From assembly GCA_037501455.1 (NCBI GenBank), contig CM074859.1, positions 93,761,894 to 93,825,893 of the forward strand: a stretch of 64,000 nucleotides of DNA, written 5' to 3'. A program made the translations under genes and the position numbers. The DNA comes from Lantana camara. Taxonomy: Eukaryota > Streptophyta > Magnoliopsida > Lamiales > Verbenaceae. The number at the start of each line of letters is the position of its first letter. The first letter of the stretch is position 1. Under the pieces are notes generated by a model. That model was not told where the DNA came from, did no database searches, and was given only the letters and a program-made list of their open reading frames with translations. Shown one piece after another: positions 55,437-64,000 of this stretch.

Positions 55437-56400
55437 TTATGATAGCAAAATCAATAGTTTGAGGAGGAAAACAATACAAATCTTTTCGTATGGGCCTAAA
55501 AATTCTTGAGCAGTCCAAGAAAAAAAATAGTGAGCAACACAAATAAGCTTCATAAACTTTGCATTCCTCATCAGAAGGGTTAGTCTTGCAGAAGTCTCCC
55601 AATGGATCTCAGTTCCTTGCATAGAGGCACCAGCCCATTTTGTTGCTACTAGATGAGCCAAATCAACAACCCTTTGGTTGCAAAAGATTTCAAACACCAC
55701 CATTGTAATATGTTATATATGTATATATATAGTCGAGAGCAATGCAAATCATACGCGAGGTGTGTGTAATTTTCTATAATTATAGAGCTGATCCATGTTA
55801 AGTACTACAAATCATTACTTTTGGTGGGCCAGACAAGCCATACAGAAATAATAATTTCTCATCCTCAGTAAAGTTCTTGGCCTTGAAAGGCTTCTTGTTC
55901 ACTTTCACCCAGTGGGCTAACTCCCGAACCCATTCGCAGAAGAATGAAGGATTCGATCTGTGGCCTATCAGGGGTTGCATCCCATGGTTCACCCAAACCC
56001 GAGGGACACCAAAGCCTTGCCCCTTGGGAGCCTTTACAAAAAAGAATTTGTCCTTCCATTCAGCTCCTTATGAGGTGGTGGGGGCATCTATCAATCTCAA
56101 ATCTTTTTGAACCTGGACATAGAAAAATCCGACTCCATCTGCGTCAGGGTAAAAATGTGGCAACCATGCCACTTGGAATAAATGAATGAAATTATCTACA
56201 AAGAGCTCGAGCCCGAGGCACCTCATGATCACTATGAAGGAAGTGATCAAAGCCATCCCATTTGATGGAATCAGCGTCGGGGCTAGGTTCAGGTAGTTTA
56301 CCTTATCTGTCACAGGCTCGAGAATAGGAAACCTCAAGCCACCCGCTTGTATATTATCTCTGTAAATAGCTATTTCCCCATCAGGAAGAAAAACACAAAG
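55437..56400 (-). pseudogene. Gypsy-type Transposase_28-like gene fragment, antisense
   Basis: On the minus strand, GLRFPILEPVTDKVNYLNL, then NGMALITSFIVIMRCLGLEL, FIHLFQ and, after one TAA near 56065, WKDKFFFVKAPKGQGF form the pattern of the plant gypsy-type extra-ORF domain. VNHGMQP and CEWVRELAHWVK follow to 55798. A GT near 55825-55830 and a later segment VVDLAHLVATKWAGASMQGT (55670-55610) suggest an intron and a second exon. It is related in pattern to 27661-28229 but clearly diverged. No Tat LTR borders it here, so host versus element origin is open. Confidence 0.62.
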
Positions 56401-56810
56401 TAGACAGTTTTATATATTAAAATATTATGTGTGTTATTAAATTGTGGAACTTAAGAGTGGACTGATGGGCTCGCACTCAGTGCGGTGCACCGCACCGCCT
56501 GCTCACGGGTACGGGTCGGGCTGGGACCGGGCATTGGCGAATGTGGCATTTGATGGCGCACTTTGCACTTATATAGCTCCTCCCCCCACCTAAAAAGATA
56601 CAGCTAATATTCATTTGATTTTTGCAGAAGTGCTTTCTCCGAAAATCAAAACACAAAGCTTGACATATATCCTAGAAGTGTATCACCTACAACCTGAAGC
56701 ACACTTCCCATAAGTAGGGGTGATAGAAACTTTAAGGACAGGGAATACCCGTGTCTAGTTGCCTCCATACCCTAAATTTCTTAACAATCTTAAAGTTTCT
56801 ATTTGTTGAA
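56401..56810. other. Unassigned leader upstream of copia gag
   Basis: It includes a GC-rich palindromic stretch GCGGTGCACCGCACCGC at 56481-56497. The sequence before the ATG at 56811 (AAAGTTTCTATTTGTTGAAG) resembles a copia gag leader. No LTR end or primer-binding site was recognised. Confidence 0.5.
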
Positions 56811-57565
56811 GATGGAGTCTGAATCCTTCAGAATTATGAACCAGTAAAAGATAGACCGATTTGATGGCGACAATTTCGGCCGCTAGTAGGAAATTATGAA
56901 GTTCCTGCTTACTGTCCTTAAGCTTGCCTATGTTCTGGATCCTAATCTGCCACTAATTCCAGAAGATCCTCCTGCTCCACAGCAACCCGTCGATTTAGAT
57001 CCACCAGCTCCTGCAGCAGGTGGCGCTTCTCCTGCCAACACCGCAGCAGCAGGTCCTTCTAGGAATGCTTTGTAGATCTACCAGGAGATACTGGAGACTC
57101 TTCAATAGAAAAGAAGGAAGAGAACAGAAGATGAACAGCTGACTCGATGACACATTCTGAACACCTTGTCCGACAGGCTGTATGATCTGTACACAAATGT
57201 GCAGCCTCCTCGAGAGGTTTGGGAGGCCTTAGAATATAAATACAAGGCTGAGGAAAAAGTTACTAACAAATATTTAGTTTCTAAATATTTGGATTTTAAA
57301 ATGGTCGATAGTAAACCAATTCTGGAGCAAGTGTATGAGCTCCAGGTAATTGTCAACAAGTTATGGATAGTGAAAATTCTTCTTCCAGAAACCTTCAAGG
57401 TAGGAGCCATAATTTCAAAGCTCCCTTCTGCCTGGAAAGATTATGTAAAGAGATTGATGCATAAATCTGAGGAATTGTCCTTGGAACGAATCCAAAAACA
57501 TCTGCGTATTGAAGAGAAGGCTCGGAAACACAAGGGAAAGAATTTGATTCAACGACGGTCTAGTG
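56811..57565 (+). pseudogene. Ty1/copia gag with several stops, cut by the TR-GAG element
   Basis: One frame from ATG 56811 (MESESFRIMNQ) covers IDRFDGDNF, MKFLLTVLKLAYVLDPNL, a proline-rich insert with PAPAAGG, then LYDLYTNVQPPREVWEAL, VNKLWIVKILLPETFKVGAI and KLPSAWKDYVKRLMHKSEEL. This is the copia gag pattern (UBN2/gag_2 type). In-frame stops: TAA 56844, TAG TAG near 56883-56888, TAG 57073, TAG 57106 and TGA 57148. Most can be explained by C-to-T or G-to-A changes of Q, W or R codons. It breaks at 57565, where the gypsy LTR begins. Confidence 0.82.
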
Positions 57566-58782
57566 TGTAACATCCCGATCGTCGGATTTCCAGGTACGCC
57601 GTAACGAGAGTGTTATATGCGTATTAAATTATTTATTTATGCAAATATGAGCCATTGTGATGATTATGTGATTAATTGAAATTAATTTTTTAACTTACAA
57701 CTTGATTTTAAATGTTTATGTTTACGTGCTCTGGAATTTGCTCCTATGTACCCGAATTTAATTCCAATTTTTGTGAAATTTTGGTATGTGTGACTTGTAT
57801 GAGTTATAAATGTGTTTGTATTCTCGTACATGTTTTAGAGTTCATTTATTTTGTTTCTTAGCTCGTTTTTGTGAAACGAGATTTGTGAGGGATTCGAGGG
57901 CCTAACGAGCTTAGCGCACCTTGGGTTCCGGACGCCATAACTTGAGCTCGGGAAATCGGATTTGAATTCCAAAATATGCGTCGGACTTGCAATGAAGAAA
58001 TAAAACCAAGGAACCCAAGTTTGTAATTTTCTAAGCCCATTTGATCCTCCAAAATTCAACCGAAACGAGCATTTTACGCCGAGAGACACCTTTGTTGACT
58101 AGTCTTTCATTTGTGGGACCCATTTAACCCCAATTAAGCCCCAAACCATGACCTTTATGACTAGAGTTAAGCCCCTATCTCTACCCTTCAGTCCCATTTC
58201 GAAATCACGCCAAAAAGCAAGAGAAAAAGAAGCCCCAAATCTGATCCAAGTGAAGAGAAGAAGGAAGAAGGGTCTTTCTCCATTTTCTTGAGAGTTTAAG
58301 CTCCAAGCACCATCAAATCTCTTCCAATCAAAGAGGTTATTTGATACTTGATTTCTCCATGTTTATGTGATCCTTTTAACTTCCAATTTGTAAGATTTCA
58401 CCATGATTTGCTTGAGATTTGGCCTATGTATTGAATAGTGAGGGTTTGATGAATTTTATGGTTTCTGGTTTGATCTCTTCTGAATTCTTTGGATATGAAG
58501 CATGTATTTTATTCCTAAGACATCATTTGTGATATATATGAACTTTCTTTGAGTGTTAGTTGAAGAATCATGACTTTGCCATTTATGAAATTTGGAGGTT
58601 TTCATGAATTTGATCTCCTCATCTCTAGCATGTTTTGATGCAAGTTTAGACCATTTAATGGCTTGAAATGCATGTGTTTTTGTTACCCTAACTTACCTCT
58701 ATGTGTTAATTTGATGTTGGTTTGGTTGGCTTTGAGTTTTGGAGAGTTTTGGGGCTGAAAATTCGAGTTTTTGGCTTCAGAC

Positions 58783-58919
58783 CTCAAATCCACGGGGGTG
58801 GACTTTCCTTTTGAAAAAAATCCACCGGGGTGGATTTGAGGCAGACCCTCCTGGAACTTTCTGACCTAAATCCATGGGGGTGGATTCACCTTTTGAAAAA
58901 AATCCACCGGGGTGGATTT
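58783..58919 (+). repeat. Hairpin array C: AAATCCACC-GGTGGATTT, duplicated pair
   Basis: Palindromic units lie at 58786-58805, 58818-58837, 58868-58886 and 58900-58919. Units two and four are perfect 9-bp stems with a GG loop. The outer arms also pair over a distance: CCTCAAATCCAC with GTGGATTTGAGG (first pair of units), and CCTAAATCCA with TGGATTTAGG (second pair). Confidence 0.87.
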
Positions 58920-59576
58920 AGGGCAGTGGCTCCCTTTGCTCCGAACTTTGTTTTCTTATTTTGTTTTGCCTTCTTTTCGCTTTCCCAACCCTAATTTGAT
59001 CCCTATGCTTCTTCTTACATGTTATATTGTGTGTTAAGCTTTATGTTATGAATTTATGGCTCATTTTACTTGCTCGTTTCCAAGTTATTATTTCATACGT
59101 TGTATAAGGTACCCTAACTGCATATTTGAATCCATGCTCCATTTAGTTGCCTAGAATGACCTCTTCTTGCTAATTTTTTTATATGTATGCATTGATAACA
59201 TGTTGTAATATGTGTTACCTTGTATAATATGAAATTTGTAATTGAATTTAGATCCTCGTTTATGACCTATGCTCTTATATGCTCCTATGTGACCTAAGTG
59301 CTTTTCAATATACATGAATTAACTTGTATTTCGTTTATGCCTTTAATATGCTAATCTATTGCTCTTTGTATGACTTATATGATATGTTAACATGCTAAGT
59401 TATGTATTATCTTTCTAGTATTGCATTTATAGAACCGTTTCATATGAAATACGTAAAATATGAACGCATATAATTTAAGTGTTGCATTTTATATGCATTT
59501 ATGCATCATGTACATTTACCGAGCATCTATATGGTACATGTTAAGTCTAAGATTATCCTTTGTTGTCTCCTTTGTT

Positions 59577-59706
59577 CAGAGTTTGGTCCAGTTGGTAACG
59601 AGGAGGTCCCGTAAGCGTCCTTTTACTCCACTAAGTTTGATCAGAGTTTGGTCCAGTTGGTAACAAGGAGGTCCCGTAAGCGTCCTTTTACTCCACTAAG
59701 TTTGAA
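59577..59706 (+). repeat. 65-bp tandem duplication in the 5' LTR
   Basis: CAGAGTTTGGTCCAGTTGG through CTCCACTAAGTTTGA occurs twice in a row with a single substitution (AACGAGG against AACAAGG), so the duplication is recent. Its presence in the 3' LTR cannot be checked because that part is outside the window. Confidence 0.92.
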
Positions 59707-60982
59707 AGGTGAGGTTTTCTTCATTTTAGATAATATGACCTACAACCCTATGTGTTTTGAAACCCGTATGCGAATTATGTATATTATATGATAGATATGT
59801 GTATGATATGTACTTTGAGGGCTCATCACATTTTGTATAAGATTTTGAAAAGGCTTTTATATGTATATAAGCTCTATTTTGCGCTTCTTTTCGAAAAACC
59901 TTGATTATGTGTGAGTGTGTAGCGAGCTTTGAACTTTGAAAGAGATGTTTATGAAAATTATGATTTTTGAATTATGATTGGGCCCCGGAGAGTGGTATGG
60001 CATCTCGGGTCGACCGTGGGGTCACCGAGCTCCCCCATCAACACTTTCCATTTGAGAGTCTCACCCGACCTTAGGAGGTTGAGGAAGGGCGTTTCTCTTG
60101 AGCCGGCGGGAGCCACCGCCGAAGGTTTCAAGGACGTGATTAAGCCTTGTCTCGTGTGATTTTTGATCGATAGCTAGGGCTTGCTACCCTTCTATCACCC
60201 GGAGTAGGTTGGATTATGATTTATGTCTTTGATTATGAAAGAAGTTTGGATGGAGAACTCGTACTCGCCGAGTTAGTGTGGTTATGTATAAATCTATGAA
60301 ACGGGAATGGACTCTTAAATACTTAAAATTGGTTGTTTTGGCCTTCGGCCTTTAACCCCCTTTTTCCTATATATTTATTATTACGGGAAATGATTTAGCT
60401 TGCAAAAACCATCCCCGGTTCATGGATTCTTTTTGAATTGCTAAGTGCATTGCTCTATACGTATATTTGGGTGTGTGTGTTAGCCCCTCACCAGTCTTTA
60501 GGACTGACCCTCGTTTTTGTTCCTTTTTTTCCCCGTTTTGTTTAAGTTGCAGGTGCTTTTGGGAGGTTCGAGCTTGGCGGTTGTCTTTGAGTCGTCGGTT
60601 AAGGATAGCTCGAGTCACATGCATCGTATTTCATTTATTTTACACACTTTGTTAATTCTATAATATGTATAAATTATGTACTTAGACTCTGGCCTGGGAT
60701 AAGATTCGTATACTTGTTTTGTAATTAAATTTGTATAAGTTGAATATGATAGCAACAATTTGATAATTTCTAGCATGCTATGATTTGTATTTAATTGCTT
60801 CCGTATTTTATGTTTAATACGCGCTCTGATTTGAGGGTCTAGACCGCCTAGCTAGGTTGGAATTTTTTTTTGTCACCTATTCGCCATAGCTTGATACGTG
60901 TACGGAGTTTCATTTCTTTACACGTGTCGGGCATTGGTGCGGGGGATGTCGTGCCCTTCGCTCGGGGTGCTACATCCTTAAG

Positions 60983-60994
60983 TGGTATCAGAGC
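60983..60994 (+). other. Primer-binding site (Met tRNA)
   Basis: TGGTATCAGAGC lies eight bases after the LTR end. Confidence 0.92.
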
Positions 60995-61189
60995 TCCAGG
61001 TTGCAAAACCGGAGTTCGTGAGTCGTGTCGGGCCTGTCTAGGTCGTCCGGTTTAGGATTATGTGATTGTTTGCATCCACTTTCATCCTTATGTGACTTAT
61101 TTGATTTTATTTGAATTAATTGTCTACACGACCATGCACTAAACTCTCCCATGCAACGATATTTCTTTGAATTGTGGTTCTTATTCAGG

Positions 61190-62137
61190 ATGTCATCTCA
61201 ATCCATATCTACAATGGGAGAAGAAATACCTTTGATGTATCAAGAATTTCAAAATTTTAACCCGCCGACGTGGTTTGGAGGTGATGATGTGAAAGCCGAA
61301 GAATGGATCACCGAAATTTCATGGAGCTGGAATACTCTTTCAGGGACATCTCAAGAAAAGGTGGAGTGTACATCTCCTTTTATTAAAGGACAAGCTTCGA
61401 TTTGGCTTAAAGAAATAAGGTTATGGTTTGAAAGGTCCGGGGAGGAGTTTACGTGGGAGAACTTTGTCCGGGAATTTCACAACAAGTATACTCCCTCTAG
61501 TGCAAGAGTAAAGAGACTTCAAGAATTTATGGACCTCCAACAAGATTTGAAAATGGTGGAAAATTATATGGACGAACTCGAGAGATCGGGCCCATATGCC
61601 ACACAAGTTGTCAACAATTACCGACTTAAAGCCCAAAATTTTTTGCAAGAACTCAAGAGTGAGATCCAACGAGCCCTCTCTACTTCAACGGTCAATCAAT
61701 GGTCCGAGGCTATGAGAAAGGCGGTTCAAAGAGAGATGAAAAAGCAACATCCGAAGTCCCACACTTCTCAATTAGGACAAGGATCCGGTTTGAGCTCAAG
61801 ATTGGGTAAGAGACCCATGCCACAAGAAAAACTCCATGGTTCACAAGAAGTTAACCCATCCAAGAAAAAGAAGAAACTATGATTGTTGGAACCGACTCCG
61901 GAGCCTACTCTAACGACTCCAATTCGATGCGTTTATTGCGAGGGTCCAAATCACACGGAGGAAAATTATCGAAAGAGATTAGGTGCTTGCTATGGATGTG
62001 GTGAAATCGGACTTATGGTGAATGGTTGCCCCTACAAATCAATTCCAAAGCTTATGAAGGATCGTGACTCCGAGATTTTGACTCAAGCTCAAGTGCATAC
62101 CGAGTTTGATCATACCGCTTCGGTGAAAGGTACATGA
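61190..62137 (+). pseudogene. Tekay-type gypsy gag, split by one TGA
   Basis: The start is placed at 61190 (MSSQSISTMGEE) after CAGG; an upstream in-frame ATG at 61151 is possible. The core has FQNFNPPTWFGGDDVKAEEW, then PFIKGQASIWLKEI and FTWENFVREFHNKYTP, the usual gypsy gag pattern. It ends in KKKKKL and a TGA (61880-61882). The same frame continues to 62137 with the zinc-binding tail CVYCEG and ACYGCGEIGLMVNGCP. In this knuckle the CCHC histidine is a leucine (CTT). The nucleocapsid part would be lost unless the stop is read through. Confidence 0.88.
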
Positions 62138-63073
62138 AGCATTCATGGCATCTCATTTCATGCATATTTAATTTTGGGGAAACCCACGTGTTTGTTGCCT
62201 TTTCCTTTTTTCTTTAAGTACTTCGTGGCTTCTACTTGCTATGTGTTTCCTTTATTTCTCGATTTTTAGTTATTGTGTGTTTTCTTCCTTCTTAGTTCTT
62301 GTTTGCAGTGTGCCTCCTTTCCTTTCTGTTTTGCTTGTTGTGTGCTCTCTTTTTCTCTTTCGTGTTAACTTTCTTGTGGTGGGAGTTTGGTGACTTTGGG
62401 TGCTCGAGAGTGTTCGGTGAGTTTCGAGGGTCGAGCTGCTTCCTTTGGGTTTGTTTGAAGGTGTTTTGCTCACGCTAAGTTGGTAGTCGCTTTTAGGAGA
62501 TCCGTTTGGGACTCAACGGTGTCATCGGGTACTAGATTGAAGGCTAGACCGTCGACATTCCTCATAGAAGAACCGAGGATTGCCTCAGAATAAGAGGTAG
62601 GGTTTCGAGTGGGAAGGGGCGTTGAAGAGAGTTACCCATGGTATTGTCTTTTACCAAACCGGGGTACGAAAAGGCTACTTTGTTTCCAACCGAGGCATAA
62701 AGGAAGGCCTTTGTTGTGTTTTGCTTGCAGAAGAGCCGTAGCCTACGCCTTGAGAAGTGTAAGGTCACAAGTTTATTCCACTCATGGTTTGAAGTTGTTC
62801 GAGGATTTAGGAGACCAGTTGTATTGGCATAAGAAAGATATTATGGACTTAGTGTAGTAATGTATATGTGCAAGAGGTAGAGAAATCTCCAACTACTCCC
62901 GAATTTTATTTGGGAAGTGGGGGCAAACGACTAGGACTTTGTGTCCGGTTTGCTACTTAAGGAGGTAGGCTCTCGAGAAGTCTATCGTTCTCTGAGATTA
63001 GAGTGTTGTAATTTGGAGTCGGGCTGTCTTCAGAATCGTTCAAGACCTTTAGGACCTGAGGACAGGTCCTTTT
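62138..63073 (+). pseudogene. Pol remnant: integrase zinc-binding scrap
   Basis: After gag, no frame over 82 codons exists. The segment THGLKLFEDLGDQLYWHKKDIMDLV (62780-62857), with a following CMCK-like stretch in another frame, resembles the integrase HHCC region of Tekay elements (MYxDLKxxYWWxxMKxDI). Everything between gag and this scrap has been deleted or scrambled. The comparison is from memory of the family pattern. Confidence 0.5.
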
Positions 63074-63085
63074 GAAGGGGGGAAG
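63074..63085 (+). other. Polypurine tract
   Basis: GAAGGGGGGAAG, two bases before the 3' LTR start, is the plus-strand primer site. Confidence 0.88.
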
Positions 63086-63087
63086 TT

Positions 63088-64000
63088 TGTAACATCCCGA
63101 TCGTTGGATTTCCAGGTACACCGTAACGAGAGTGTTATATGCGTATTAAATTATTTATTTATGCAAATATGTGCCATTGTGATGATTATGTGATTAATTG
63201 AAATTAATTGTTTAACTTATAACTTGATTTTAAACGTTTATGTTTACGTGCTTTGGAATTTGCTCCTTATGTGCCCGAATTTAATTTCGATTTTTGTAAA
63301 ATTTTGGTATGTGTGACTTGTATGAGTTACAAACGAGTTTGTATTATTGTACATGTTTTAGAGTTCATTTATTTTGTTTCTTAGCTCGTTTTTGTGAAAC
63401 GAGATTTGTGAGGGATTCGAGGGCCTAACGAGCTTAGCGCACCTTGGGTTCCGGACGCCATAACTTGAGCTCGGGAATTCGGATTTGAATTTCGAAAGAT
63501 GCGATGGACTCGTAACGAAGAAAGAAAACCAAGGAACCCAAGTTTGTAATTTTATAAGCAAATTTGATCCTCCGAAATTCAACCGAAACGAGCATTTTAT
63601 GCCGAGAGACACCTTTGTTGACTAGTCTTGCATTTGTGGGACCCATTTAACCCCAATTAAGCCCCAAACCATGACCTTTATGACTAGAGTTAAGCCCCTA
63701 TCTCTACCCTTCAGTCCCATTTCGAAATCACGCCAAAAAGCAAGAGAAAAAGAAGCCCCAAACCTGATCCAAGTGAAGAGAAGAAGGAAGAAGGGTCTTT
63801 CTCCATTTTCTTGAGAGTTTAAGCTCCAAGCACCATCAAATCTCTTCCAATCAAAGAGGTTATTCGATACTTGATTTCTCCATGTTTATGTGGTCCTTTT
63901 AACTTATAATTTGTAAGATTTCACCATGATTTGCTTGAGATTTGGCCTATGTATTGAATAGTGAGGGTTTGATGAATTTTATGGTTTCTAGCTTGATCTC
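63088..64000 (+). repeat. 3' LTR of the gag-only element, truncated by the window end
   Basis: The first 913 bp align with 57566 onward without large gaps. Differences are scattered and mostly transitions. The array C region and the TSD would lie beyond the window. Confidence 0.93.

Larger units (their letters stand above)
57566..60974 (+). repeat. 5' LTR of the gag-only element
   Basis: The 3409-bp LTR begins TGTAACATCCCGATCG and ends CTCGGGGTGCTACA. It contains hairpin array C, a 65-bp tandem duplication (59577-59706), the CTCACCAGTCTTTAGGACTGAC stem near 60485 and the CCTTAGGAGG block near 60071. No gene is inside. Confidence 0.93.
57566..64000 (+). mobile_element. Gag-only Tekay-like gypsy element (TR-GAG-like), 3' end beyond the window
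   Basis: The 5' LTR is 57566-60974, the internal part 60975-63087 and the 3' LTR 63088 to past 64000. The internal 2.1 kb holds a Met-tRNA primer-binding site, gag, a scrap of integrase and a polypurine tract; protease, RT and RNase H are gone. The left flank pentamer is TAGTG; its partner lies outside the window. The first 900 bp of the LTRs differ at roughly 40-45 positions (near 5%). It inserted into copia gag. Confidence 0.92.

Noticed and set aside
58490..58760. Open AT-rich stretch as host gene intron
   Set aside because: It is within the 5' LTR of the gag-only element; LTR start, end, PBS and second LTR are all identified.
60983..60994. A tRNA gene near the TGGTATCAGAGC sites (also 14180, 35277, 4895)
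   Set aside because: These are primer-binding sites complementary to a tRNA 3' end. No cloverleaf surrounds them, and no tRNA or rRNA gene was recognised in the window.

Overview
The window looks like eudicot nuclear DNA and is mostly transposable elements. This rests on its AT-rich intergenic sequence, a plant F-box gene, plant-type LTR retrotransposons of the copia, Tat and Tekay types, a plant L1-type LINE, and Helitron, MULE and hAT remnants. The species cannot be named from the sequence. Only two candidate host genes were found: a two-exon F-box gene (46767-50052, +) and a 52-residue micro-protein gene with its own TATA box (50824-50982, -).

Layout. 1-4260: decayed copia pol and its 3' LTR. 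About 4280-10507: remnant of a minus-strand Tekay-type element, whose 5' LTR is split by a plus-strand solo LTR (6006-8669, TSD CGGAA). 10508-28706: a plus-strand Tat-type Ty3/gypsy element with its 5' half missing. It is interrupted by a 10-kb copia element (11917-21936, TSD ACACT, LTRs about 0.4% diverged) and by a solo LTR (24845-27660, TSD AAACA). The solo LTR splits the element's antisense, spliced extra gene. 28707-30241: a small MULE-like insertion beside host-like DNA, and a LINE RNase H relic.

30242-46605 is a tower of nested insertions. A small MULE (9-bp TSD TAATTTTAA) holds a probable minus-strand Helitron (30973-46333). The Helitron holds a solo Tat-type LTR (TSD ATCAT), a full-length minus-strand Tat element (32490-44016, TSD GATAA) and a 1-kb non-autonomous hAT element (TSD ATGAAAAG). 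The Tat element is itself broken by a truncated Tekay-type element (about 33720-38397).

46767-50052: the F-box gene, with a TRIM element in its 2-kb intron. 50824-51090: the micro-protein gene and its promoter. 51669-55022: a 5'-truncated LINE with poly(A). 55437-56400: antisense fragment of a gypsy-type extra-ORF gene. 56811-57565: copia gag with stops. 57566-64000: a gag-only, TR-GAG-like element whose 3' LTR runs off the window.

The most interesting signals lie in the elements' non-coding RNA regions. Four unrelated retroelement leaders or LTRs carry arrays of short GC-rich hairpins. Within an array the stem sequence changes while pairing is kept, which is direct evidence for selected RNA structure. 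The young copia LTR also carries CACGTG boxes spaced exactly 11 bp apart, with one box more in the 3' LTR than in the 5' LTR. Tat elements carry an antisense, intron-containing gene with a TATA promoter.
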